Source of the DNA: Streptomyces sp. NBC_00663
GTDB lineage: Bacteria; Actinomycetota; Actinomycetes; Streptomycetales; Streptomycetaceae
Assembly (NCBI RefSeq): GCF_036226885.1
Contig: NZ_CP109027.1
Location: 8,990,001 to 9,054,000 of the forward strand
Direction: 5' to 3'
DNA: 64,000 nt
The notes below the pieces were generated by a model, which worked only from the letters and a program-made list of their open reading frames with translations, had not been told where the DNA came from and did no database searches. Numbering within the stretch: position 1 is the stretch's first letter; every line of letters begins with the position of its first letter. Positions 17,962-25,139 of this stretch are shown here, in pieces. The position numbers and the translations under genes are program-made.

Positions 17962-19842
17962 ATGAACGACGTGTCCGAGGCGTTCCAGCCACTACAGGGG
18001 GACGATCCGGTTCAGGTGGCCGGCTACCGGCTGGCCGCCCGGCTCGGCGCGGGCGGCATGGGGCGGGTCTATCTGTCGCACACCCAGGGCGGCCGACCGG
18101 TCGCCATCAAGGTCGTACGGCCGGAACTCGCCGACAACCCGGACTTCCGCCGTCGCTTCCGCCGGGAGATCAACGCGGCCCGGCAGGTCAGGGGCGCCTA
18201 CACCGCGGAACTCCTCGACGCCGACGCCGACGGCACACCGCCCTGGCTGGCCACGCTCTACGTCCCGGGCCCCTCCCTCGCGGAGGCCGTCCACCGGCGC
18301 GGGCCGCTGCCGGTCCCGGCGGTGCTGTGGCTGATGGCGGGCGTGGCCGAGGCGCTCCAGGCGATCCACGGCGCCGGCATCGTGCACCGGGACCTCAAAC
18401 CGTCGAACGTGCTGCTGGCCGCCGACGGTCCGCGCGTCATCGACTTCGGCATCTCGCTGGCCGCCGATCTGACCGCGCACACGACCACGGGCGCCGCCAT
18501 CGGCACACCCCAGTTCATGGCCCCCGAGCAGGCGCTCGCCACCGAGATCACGGCGGCCACCGACATCTTCGCGCTCGGCCAGACGGCGGCCTTCGCCGCC
18601 CTGGGCGAGCCGCTGTACGGCAACGGCCCCTCCGCCACCGTCCTGTACCGCATCGTGCACTCGGCGCCTGACTTGTCCGGCCTGCCCGAACCGATTCGGC
18701 CGCTGATCGCGCGGTGCCTCGCCGCCGATCCGAAGGAGCGCGTCACCGCGACCGAGGTCGTCGAGTGGTGCCGGCAGCGGTTGGGGCGGGACGCCGACGC
18801 GGGCGGTGGCCCGGCGGTGTGGCGGGAGATCACGGGCCCGGAGGTACCGGCCCCGGCTCCGGTCCCCGACCCCACGGCGGTGCAGGCACCGGTCGCCGAG
18901 GCCACGGAGGCCCAGGCTCCGGATGGAGATGCGCGCGCGGACGCGGCTGCGGTCCCCGTTCCCGGGCCGACGGAGGCTCCGGTCCCCGGTCCCGGGTCGG
19001 CCGAGGCTGCGGATGGGGTGGCGCGTGCTCCGGAGCCGACCCTGGTGTCGGCCTCCGGGCCCGCCTGGGCGCCCCCTTCGGCGCCCGCCGCCGGGTCCCT
19101 GGCACAGCAGCAGCCGCTGATCGCCCCGGTGCGGCCGTCCGCGCCGACGGTGCCGGATCAGGGGCGGGTCCGGCGCAGACGTACGGCGCTGATCGCGGCG
19201 GCCGCCGTGACCGCGACGGCGCTGCTGGTGACGGGACTGGTGTGGCAGGCCAAGAGCGGCGCCGACGAGGCTCGCGACGGGGGCACGACCACGTCCTCCA
19301 CGCCGGAACCCACCCGATCCGCACGGTCGTCGGCGTCCTCCTCGGCGGCCACTGACGGCTCGGCGGACGCGGCCGACGCGGCGGCCGGTGACGGAACCGC
19401 GCAGGCGGCGGGCGGTGAGGCGACCGCGGACAAGCAGCCGCAGGCGATCCCGGGGTTCTCGCCCATGAACCTGGACGAGAAGAACTCTCTGTACCTCCAC
19501 AGCGGCAAGCGGCCGGAGACCCGCGACGACCGCAAGGGCGACATCCGCTTCACCTGCGAGGAGATCGGCTGCGCGCTGGAGAGCGACAAGAGCTTGATCC
19601 TCCAGATGTTCGGCGACCCCGGCAACACCTACGAGGACTGCAAGTTCATGCTCAGTGGGGCCAAGGGCAAGGAGTTCCACAACTTCTCCCTGGCCGCGTC
19701 GGCGGCGGGCAGCGAGTTCTGCATCCAGCACCCCTCCGGTGACATCGCGCTGCTGTCGATCCAGGTGAAGTCGACCGCGCTGTGGGACAAACCCGGACTC
19801 AGCTTCATTCAGGTGGACACGACGGTCTGGCGCGCGGCGTAG
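17962..19842 (+). CDS. Membrane Ser/Thr protein kinase
   Basis: A 626-residue Hanks-type kinase. The catalytic domain spans about 20-275: GAGGMGRV P-loop, AIKVV lysine, HRDLKPSN catalytic loop, DFGIS, GTPQFMAPEQA. A Pro/Ala-rich juxtamembrane region of about 130 residues leads to one membrane helix (about 412-433) and an extracellular domain of roughly 190 residues with at least four Cys (CEEIGC and two more) that could form disulfides. No PASTA repeats. It would sense an unknown external signal. An inverted repeat CGTCGGTC...GACCGACG lies in the leader at 17894-17928. It stands alone, next to senR-senS. Confidence 0.92.
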   Translation: MNDVSEAFQPLQGDDPVQVAGYRLAARLGAGGMGRVYLSHTQGGRPVAIKVVRPELADNPDFRRRFRREINAARQVRGAYTAELLDADADGTPPWLATLYVPGPSLAEAVHRRGPLPVPAVLWLMAGVAEALQAIHGAGIVHRDLKPSNVLLAADGPRVIDFGISLAADLTAHTTTGAAIGTPQFMAPEQALATEITAATDIFALGQTAAFAALGEPLYGNGPSATVLYRIVHSAPDLSGLPEPIRPLIARCLAADPKERVTATEVVEWCRQRLGRDADAGGGPAVWREITGPEVPAPAPVPDPTAVQAPVAEATEAQAPDGDARADAAAVPVPGPTEAPVPGPGSAEAADGVARAPEPTLVSASGPAWAPPSAPAAGSLAQQQPLIAPVRPSAPTVPDQGRVRRRRTALIAAAAVTATALLVTGLVWQAKSGADEARDGGTTTSSTPEPTRSARSSASSSAATDGSADAADAAAGDGTAQAAGGEATADKQPQAIPGFSPMNLDEKNSLYLHSGKRPETRDDRKGDIRFTCEEIGCALESDKSLILQMFGDPGNTYEDCKFMLSGAKGKEFHNFSLAASAAGSEFCIQHPSGDIALLSIQVKSTALWDKPGLSFIQVDTTVWRAA

Positions 19843-19863
19843 GAGAGGGGCGGCAGGGCGGTC

Positions 19864-20535
19864 TCACGGCAGCAGCCGGCGCTCCTTGGCGACCGCCACC
19901 GCTCCCGCGCGGGTGTCCACGCCGAGCTTGTCGTAGATGCGGCGCAGATGGGTCTTGACCGTGGCCTCGCTGATGTAGAGGGCGCGGGCGATGTCCCGGT
20001 TGCCGATGCCCCGGGCCAGCTGGGTCAGGATGTCGCGCTCCCGGTCGGTGAGGGTGGGGGGCGGCTTGCGCAGGTTGGCCATCACGCGGCCCGCGACGGG
20101 CGCCGACAGGGTGGTGCGGCCCTCGGCGGCGGCGTGGATCGCCGCGAACAGCTCTTCTGGGCGCTCGGCCTTGAGGAGGTAGCCGGTGGCGCCCGCCTCG
20201 ATGGCGCGGGTGATGTCGGCGTCGGTGTCGTACGTCGTCAGCACCAGGACGTGCGGGGAGGCGCCGGGCGCGGAGGTGAGACGGCGCGTGGTCTCCACGC
20301 CGTCGATGCCCTCGCCCAGCTGGAGGTCCATCAGCACGACGTCCGGCGTGAGCTTCGAGGCCAGCGCGAGGGCCTCCGCACCGGTGCCGGCCTCCCCGAC
20401 GACCTCGATGTCCGGGGCGCTGTCGAGCAGCGCGAGCAGCCCGGCCCGTACGACGGCATGGTCGTCGCAGACGAGGATGCGCACGGGAGCGGACGCGGGG
20501 CCCGGGGCCATCGCGGACGCGGGGTCGGCGCTCAT
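19864..20535 (-). CDS. senR: Response regulator SenR (NarL/LuxR type)
   Basis: About 223 residues. Receiver domain about 17-135 (acidic DD pair in VCDDH, phospho-acceptor Asp in VVLMDLQLG, Lys in YLLKAE) and a LuxR-type helix-turn-helix about 160-220 (LTDRERDILTQLARGIGNRD, SEATVKTHLRRIYDKLGV). Start 20535 follows GGGAGG and shares ATGA with the stop of a tiny upstream ORF. The kinase gene lies upstream and an HbpS-like gene is divergent, the arrangement known for SenS/SenR/HbpS in Streptomyces reticuli, where the system responds to haem and redox stress. Assignment rests on that synteny. Confidence 0.82.
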   Translation of the reverse strand: MSADPASAMAPGPASAPVRILVCDDHAVVRAGLLALLDSAPDIEVVGEAGTGAEALALASKLTPDVVLMDLQLGEGIDGVETTRRLTSAPGASPHVLVLTTYDTDADITRAIEAGATGYLLKAERPEELFAAIHAAAEGRTTLSAPVAGRVMANLRKPPPTLTDRERDILTQLARGIGNRDIARALYISEATVKTHLRRIYDKLGVDTRAGAVAVAKERRLLP

Positions 20536-20689
20536 CGGGGTGCCTCCCAGGGGGCAGCTGCGGTCATCGGGGCGTCCGGCGGAGAGAGGTGGCCATCGGG
20601 TCGGCTTCCAGGAGGCAGGGGCGGTCATTGGGCCGACTTCCAGGGGACAGGCGGTCGGCGGGGCGTCCCGGCCGGACAGAGGTGGTCAT
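20533..20689 (-). other. Chain of ATGA-coupled mini-ORFs between senS and senR
   Basis: The senS stop overlaps an ATG (ATGA, 20689-20686) that opens a 41-codon ORF ending in RRTPR at 20564. Its stop overlaps the ATG of an 11-codon ORF (MTAAAPWEAPR, 20567-20532), whose stop overlaps the senR ATG. The three upstream proteins all end TPR/APR and all joints read CCCCGATGA. A fourth, degenerate copy (MTAPASWKPTR, with TGG replacing the stop) lies at 20628. Ribosomes could be passed along by termination-reinitiation. This looks like duplication of a coupling junction. Confidence 0.7.
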
Positions 20690-21918
20690 CGGGGCGTCCC
20701 CAGAGGGACTGCGGCGGAGAGGACGGTGCCCTCGCCGGGGCGGGACTCGACGGTCAGCGTGCCGCCGAGCGCGTGCAGCCGGGCGCGCATCGCGGGGAGC
20801 CCGTGTCCGCGTCCGCCCTCGGGGGAGTCGGGGAGCGCGGAGGGGTCGAAGCCGTGGCCGTCGTCGGAGACGTCCAGGACGACCTCGTCGTCGAGGAGGG
20901 TGAGGGTGAGCGCGGCACCGCTCGCCCCCGCATGCTCGCGGACGTTGGCCACAGCGCCCTGGGCGATCCGTAGCAGGGCGGACTGGACGCGGTCGGGCAG
21001 CCTGGCGAGCCGTTCGTCGTCGGCGTCCACATGGACGCGTACGGTCCACCGCGCGCCGGACTCCCGGGCGGCCAGCGCGCGCAGCGCCTCGTCGAGGCCG
21101 CCGCCGCGGGCGAGGTCGGCGGGGGCGAGGTCGTGGACGAAGCGGCGGGCCTCGGCGAGGTTGTGCTCGGCGACGGAGGCGGCGGTGCGTACATGGCCGC
21201 GGGCCTTGTCCGGCTCGCCGTCCCACACCCGGTCCGCCGCCTGGAGCAGCATCCGCTGGCTGGACAGGCCCTGGGCGAGCGTGTCGTGGATCTCCATGGC
21301 GAGCCGTTCCCGCTCGGCGAGGGTGCCCTCGCGGCGTTCCGAGGCGGCGAGTTCACGGCGGGTGCGGATCAGGTCGTCGATGAGGGCGCGCTGACGGTCG
21401 GTCTGCCGTTCCATCTGGAGGAAGACGGCGGTGGCGAGCGCGGCGACCGCGGGCGGCGCGAGCACCAGGTTCGGGTCGAAGCGCCCGCCGAGCTGCACCT
21501 GAGCGGCCACCACGAACACCGTCAGCACCGTCACGAGGACGAGCGCCGCGCGGGGCGGCAGGGTGCGCAGCCCGGTGTAGAAGAGGGGCACCGCGCACCA
21601 GGCGAAGCTGGGCGCGAGCACCACCAGCACCATCCACACCACGAGGACCAGCGCCAGCCAGGCCGAGTGCCGTGGACCCGGGCGGCCTGCCTTCGGCCCC
21701 AGCAGATGCAGGACGACGAGCACGACGCACAGCGCGATGATCCACGGGGTGCGCGGCTCGCCGGGATGCCGCAGCAGGAACCGGGCGAGCGCGCCGCCGA
21801 GCAGCAGGAAGAACGCCGCGTGCAGCACGAGGCCGAGCCACCGGGTGTCCACGGCGCTCGGTTCGTCCGGGCGGTCCGGCGCGCGGTGCGGCGTGCGGTC
21901 CGGCGTACGGTCCGGCAT
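20686..21918 (-). CDS. senS: Sensor histidine kinase SenS
   Basis: A 410-residue HisKA_3-type kinase. About five membrane segments (residues 27-180), then the dimerisation helix with phospho-acceptor His (LAMEIHDTLAQGLSSQRML) and an HATPase domain (NVREHAG N-box, DVSDDGHGFD G1 box, RGHGLPAMRARL). It should phosphorylate the adjacent response regulator. Five membrane segments and divergence from an hbpS-like gene match SenS. The first 21 residues are a low-complexity PDR-rich tract encoded by short imperfect repeats at 21860-21918, so the true start may be nearer the first helix. Confidence 0.82.
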   Translation of the reverse strand: MPDRTPDRTPHRAPDRPDEPSAVDTRWLGLVLHAAFFLLLGGALARFLLRHPGEPRTPWIIALCVVLVVLHLLGPKAGRPGPRHSAWLALVLVVWMVLVVLAPSFAWCAVPLFYTGLRTLPPRAALVLVTVLTVFVVAAQVQLGGRFDPNLVLAPPAVAALATAVFLQMERQTDRQRALIDDLIRTRRELAASERREGTLAERERLAMEIHDTLAQGLSSQRMLLQAADRVWDGEPDKARGHVRTAASVAEHNLAEARRFVHDLAPADLARGGGLDEALRALAARESGARWTVRVHVDADDERLARLPDRVQSALLRIAQGAVANVREHAGASGAALTLTLLDDEVVLDVSDDGHGFDPSALPDSPEGGRGHGLPAMRARLHALGGTLTVESRPGEGTVLSAAVPLGTPR

Positions 21919-22010
21919 CAGGGGGCTCGCCTCCCTTCCTCACTGTGGGCGCTGAACTGGGCAAACACCTCCATTGTCACCGGCGACGCGGGCCGCGCGG
22001 GTCAACCGAT

Positions 22011-22032
22011 CGGATGACCCCCGTGTCATCCG
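22011..22032. promoter_or_regulatory. Inverted repeat between senS and hbpS
   Basis: CGGATGAC - CCCCGT - GTCATCCG: perfect 8-bp arms with a 6-bp spacer, 119 bp before hbpS and 93 bp before senS. It is the only strong dyad in the divergent region and is a candidate SenR site. SenR is known to act on hbpS and its own operon; the exact site is inferred. Confidence 0.5.
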
Positions 22033-22150
22033 TCCCGCGCCTCCGAGCGAGCCGGAACGTCGACCGTCCGGGCCCGGTTCCGGGCCGAGGGTGGAGAGCA
22101 GGAAACGGGACGGCAACCGGGCCGCCCGCCCACCGAAGGAGTACCGACCC

Positions 22151-22729
22151 ATGAACGCCGTGCAGCCCCAGCACAAGAAGGTCTCCCGCCGCGCCCGTGT
22201 CGCCCTCGGCGGTGCCGTGCTCGGCGCCGTCGCCCTCGCGGGCTTCGGCGCGGTCTCCGCCAACGCCTCCGCACCGGCCGCCGCGCCCGTCGCCGCGGCC
22301 TCCGCCCCGGCCAAGGCCACCACCACGTCCACCCATCTGACGATCGACGCCGCCACCCGCGCCGCCCAGGCCGCGCTGGACGCCGCCGAGAAGGAGAACC
22401 AGCGGGTCACGGTCGCCGTCGTCGACCGCAACGGCAACACGCTCGTCACCCTGCGCGGCGACGGCGCCGGCCCCCAGTCCTACGAGTCCGCCGAGCGCAA
22501 GGCCTACACCGCGGTCTCCTGGAACGCCCCCACCTCGGAACTGGCCGAGCGCCTGAAGCAGGCCCCGAACCTGAAGGACATCCCCGGCACCCTGTTCCTG
22601 GCCGGCGGCGTCCCGGTCACCGCCCAGAACGCGCCGATCGCCGGTATCGGCGTCGCGGGCGCCCCGTCCGGCGCGCTGGACGAGAAGTTCGCGCAGGCGG
22701 GCGCGGAGGCGGTGGCCGCCGGCCGCTGA
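22151..22729 (+). CDS. hbpS: Extracellular haem-binding protein HbpS
   Basis: A 192-residue GlcG/HbpS-like protein. The N-terminus (SRRARVALGGAVLGAVALAG, then ANASA) is an export signal with a twin arginine. The mature domain carries LTIDAATRAAQAALDAAEK, VAVVDRNGNTLVTLRGDGAG, and YESAERKAYTAVSW, all typical of HbpS; ESAE gives the ExxE iron-site pattern. In S. reticuli HbpS binds haem outside the cell and modulates SenS autophosphorylation. The start follows GAAGGAG. The divergent senS-senR genes support the assignment. Confidence 0.85.
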   Translation: MNAVQPQHKKVSRRARVALGGAVLGAVALAGFGAVSANASAPAAAPVAAASAPAKATTTSTHLTIDAATRAAQAALDAAEKENQRVTVAVVDRNGNTLVTLRGDGAGPQSYESAERKAYTAVSWNAPTSELAERLKQAPNLKDIPGTLFLAGGVPVTAQNAPIAGIGVAGAPSGALDEKFAQAGAEAVAAGR

Positions 22730-22737
22730 CCGGTGGC

Positions 22738-23130
22738 TCAGCCCCTCGGCATGCCCCCGTGCGGGCTGTTGACCACCAGCGGGAGGGATCCCTCGGCCAG
22801 ATAGGGGTGGTCGGGGAAGTGGTCGACGTGGAGATGACCGCCGTCCTCCGCGTCGGCCATGTCGTGCAGATTGGCCGCGAGCAGGGCCCGGGCGTCGCTG
22901 TCGCCGCCGATGAGCAGGACACGCCGGACGGGGTCGAGCGAGACGCGGACCCCAGGCCCCGGCGCGTCGCTGATCTCGACGCCCGCCAGCGCATCGCCGT
23001 CCGGCCCGGCCGCGGTCCACAGCAGGCCCTCGCCCTCGGCCACGGCACGCGCCAGCCGGCGCAGCTCGGCGGCCGGGGCGGTGAGGTCCACCTCGCCGGA
23101 CGCCGGGTCGTGAAGAACCCTCGGTGACAT
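22738..23130 (-). CDS. Imm32-like immunity family protein
   Basis: A 130-residue acidic protein with PVRRVLLIGGDSDARALLAA, EDGGHLHVDHFPDHPYLAEG and LPLVVNSPHGG, matching the Imm32 immunity family from memory of its conserved HxHxxYFPxHPYL core. Imm32 proteins are predicted to neutralise nuclease-type polymorphic toxins, but many Streptomyces copies stand alone without a toxin, as here. An alternative ATG lies at 23154. Converges with hbpS (8 bp apart). Confidence 0.7.
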   Translation of the reverse strand: MSPRVLHDPASGEVDLTAPAAELRRLARAVAEGEGLLWTAAGPDGDALAGVEISDAPGPGVRVSLDPVRRVLLIGGDSDARALLAANLHDMADAEDGGHLHVDHFPDHPYLAEGSLPLVVNSPHGGMPRG

Positions 23131-23181
23131 TCCGCCCGTACTCCTCCCGATCATCGGTACAGCCTGCCCCGCGAACCCCCC

Positions 23182-23202
23182 TGTGACCAGCTGAATGTCA
23201 CA
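23182..23202. promoter_or_regulatory. Inverted repeat in divergent intergenic region
   Basis: TGTGAC and GTCACA arms with a 9-bp spacer, between the Imm32-like gene and the next operon. The spacing is too long for a classical CRP site. Possible operator for one of the flanking genes. Confidence 0.3.
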
Positions 23203-23286
23203 ACTCCCGGAGAAATCAGCACTGTTGTGGTGCGTTCGATGCGCGGGCGGTGCCCGGGCGAGACATCCGGAAGGGGCAGGTACGGC

Positions 23287-23517
23287 ATGGATCCTGTGAT
23301 CGTCGGAGCGGTGGTGACCGTGGCCGTCAGCGTCGTCAACGGCATGGTGAAGGTCGCGCAACGGCGGCTGAGCGCCGACGTCGAGCGGGCACGTATCGCC
23401 GAGGCCGGACAGACCGACCGGATCCGCAGCGCCACCGGTCGGACGGACCGGCACCCCCTCCCAGCCCGCGCCGGCCGGAACGGGGGGAGCGGCCATGGAG
23501 GACGCGCTCAGCACTGA
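23287..23517 (+). CDS. Small membrane-associated protein
   Basis: A 76-residue ORF with a hydrophobic N-terminus (PVIVGAVVTVAVSVVNGMV) followed by a charged amphipathic helix (RRLSADVERARIAEAGQTDR) and a basic tail. GGAAGG and GGGGCAGG lie upstream of the ATG. Its end overlaps the sigma-factor gene by 23 nt, suggesting a coupled operon. Function unknown; it could be a short membrane anchor or regulator of the sigma factor. Real coding status is likely but not certain. Confidence 0.5.
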   Translation: MDPVIVGAVVTVAVSVVNGMVKVAQRRLSADVERARIAEAGQTDRIRSATGRTDRHPLPARAGRNGGSGHGGRAQH

Positions 23518-24082
23518 CATCGACACCGACGTCGATCGCGCCGACCACGTCGCGACCAGCACGGCCCCGCTGCCCGGCATCGAACTCGCCGAGGCGCTGC
23601 ACCACGAGCAGTATCCGGCGCTGGTCCGCTTCCTGCTGTTCCAGGGCGCCTCCTGGGCCGAGGCGCAGGACGCCGCGCAGGACGCCTTCACGCAGATGTG
23701 CGCGCCGGGTCTGTCGATCACCCACCCGCGCGCCTGGCTGCGCAGGGTGGCCTGGCGGTCCTGGGTGAGCCAGCAGGTCAACCCCGAGGACGCCTGCGCG
23801 GAGATGCCCGAGCCCGAGACCCATCTGCGCTGGCAGACCCCGGCCCACGCGGCCGAGCTGGAGGAGGAGGAACGCGGGGTGATGGCCCTGCTGCTCCTCC
23901 TGCCGGCCAAGCAACGGGCCGCCCTGGCCTGGCACTTGGACGGTTTCACCACCGAGGAGAGCGCCCGCGCGATGGGCACGACACAGGCGGCCGTACGCCA
24001 GAACCTGGCCCGGGCCAGGGCGGCCCTCAGGGAAGGGCTGCGCCTGGAAGGCCGCTTCGACGACGAGAGGAGGGCGACGTGA
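23495..24082 (+). CDS. Sigma-70-like ECF sigma factor
   Basis: A 195-residue sigma-like protein. Region 2 is around 35-95 (LHHEQYPALVRFLLFQGASW, AQDAAQDAFTQMC) and region 4 around 125-180 (LLLLPAKQRAALAWHLDGFT, MGTTQAAVRQNLARARAAL). Start 23495 follows GGGGGGAGCGG. Its stop overlaps the next gene (TGATG), so the three genes form a tight operon. It likely directs RNA polymerase to an unknown regulon; region 2 is rather divergent. Confidence 0.82.
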   Translation: MEDALSTDIDTDVDRADHVATSTAPLPGIELAEALHHEQYPALVRFLLFQGASWAEAQDAAQDAFTQMCAPGLSITHPRAWLRRVAWRSWVSQQVNPEDACAEMPEPETHLRWQTPAHAAELEEEERGVMALLLLLPAKQRAALAWHLDGFTTEESARAMGTTQAAVRQNLARARAALREGLRLEGRFDDERRAT

Positions 24083-25068
24083 TGGACCGTGACCCGCGCA
24101 CACCCGATCTCGACGGTCCCGACCGCCTCGACGCGCTGCTCATGCGGGCCCACCGGCGGCTCGGCACCGCCGTCACCGACCGCCTCGCCGCACTGGGCGG
24201 CCCACCCGAACTGCGCACCCCGGACCTCGCGTTGGACCGTCTGCTGGCCGCCACCCACCGCGCCGTCGGCACCGCCGTCACCCGGCGCCGCTCCCGCGAG
24301 GCCCGTGCCGCCCTCGCCCAGCGCAACCTGGCGCACGAGGCACGCCTCGCCGAGCGCGGCCCGCTCTCCAACCGCCCCTCGCCGGTGCGGGTGAAGTACC
24401 GGCAGCAGGCCCTGCGCCTCGCCCACCGCTACTGGCCGGCCGATCTGGCCGAGGGCATGCGGACCGCCGTACGTCTGGTGCAGAACCTGAGCGATCTCCT
24501 GGAGGACACCGCGCGGACGGTCGTCGATGCGGCCTCGGTGGTGGAGCAACTCCGCGAGAATCTACGGGAGTTGTCCCGGATGCCCAAGCCGCAGCGCTCT
24601 CCGGTCACGCTCACCGGACTGGACTATCTGGTGGCCGTCGAGTCGGCTCTCGCCGAGCCCGCCGAGCGGCTGCTGCACGACCTGCACCGCATCCGGCAAC
24701 TGCTCGACGAGGAGCTGGCCCCGGCGATCGCCACCCTCGAACCGGCCACGCCCGCCTACCAGTTCGGGGTCGACGCCATCGCGCAGGACCTGATCGACGA
24801 TCTGACCCAGGGCTGCGACCAGGCCGACGCCCTCGCCAAGGCCGTCGCCGAAGTCGAGCGGGCCAGCAGCGATTTCGTCGGCGCGGACCTCAGCACCGCG
24901 AAGCTGGACGGCGTGCGCCTCGAAGGCATCCTGTGGGACGACACCACGCAATGGCCCAGGGAGTGGGAGGACCTGATCCGGCGTGCCTCGCTGCCCTCGG
25001 GCGAGGAGCATGGCGTCCTCATCGTCGCCGCCGAACCCTCCGACACCGTCATCCACGCCCAGGCGTGA
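24082..25068 (+). CDS. Sigma-operon hypothetical protein with pentapeptide-like tail
   Basis: A 328-residue soluble protein translationally coupled to the sigma factor (TGATG). Two related N-terminal stretches (LLMRAHRRLGTAV and LLAATHRAVGTAV) suggest an internal duplication. The middle is helical and Leu/Ala/Arg-rich. The C-terminal part has pentapeptide-like text (DFVGADLSTAKLDGVRLEGI) ending in WDDTTQWPREWEDLI, a tail often seen in Streptomyces regulatory proteins. No enzymatic motif is visible. Probably a modulator of the sigma factor; that is inferred from operon position only. Confidence 0.75.
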   Translation: MDRDPRTPDLDGPDRLDALLMRAHRRLGTAVTDRLAALGGPPELRTPDLALDRLLAATHRAVGTAVTRRRSREARAALAQRNLAHEARLAERGPLSNRPSPVRVKYRQQALRLAHRYWPADLAEGMRTAVRLVQNLSDLLEDTARTVVDAASVVEQLRENLRELSRMPKPQRSPVTLTGLDYLVAVESALAEPAERLLHDLHRIRQLLDEELAPAIATLEPATPAYQFGVDAIAQDLIDDLTQGCDQADALAKAVAEVERASSDFVGADLSTAKLDGVRLEGILWDDTTQWPREWEDLIRRASLPSGEEHGVLIVAAEPSDTVIHAQA

Positions 25069-25139
25069 GCCGGGGGTTCGTCCAAGGGTCCCGGGCGTTC
25101 GTCCATGGACCGGCCCGCCACCCCGGGTGAGGGTGGATC

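Noticed and set aside
20564..21226. 220-residue ORF overlapping senS in another frame
   Set aside because: Only its last 41 codons, after the senS stop, are candidates for translation; the upstream part is an Arg/Pro-rich shadow of senS.
23182..23202. CRP-like TGTGA...TCACA site
   Set aside because: Spacer between the half-sites is 11 bp rather than 6, so it does not fit a CRP site; retained only as a weak inverted repeat.
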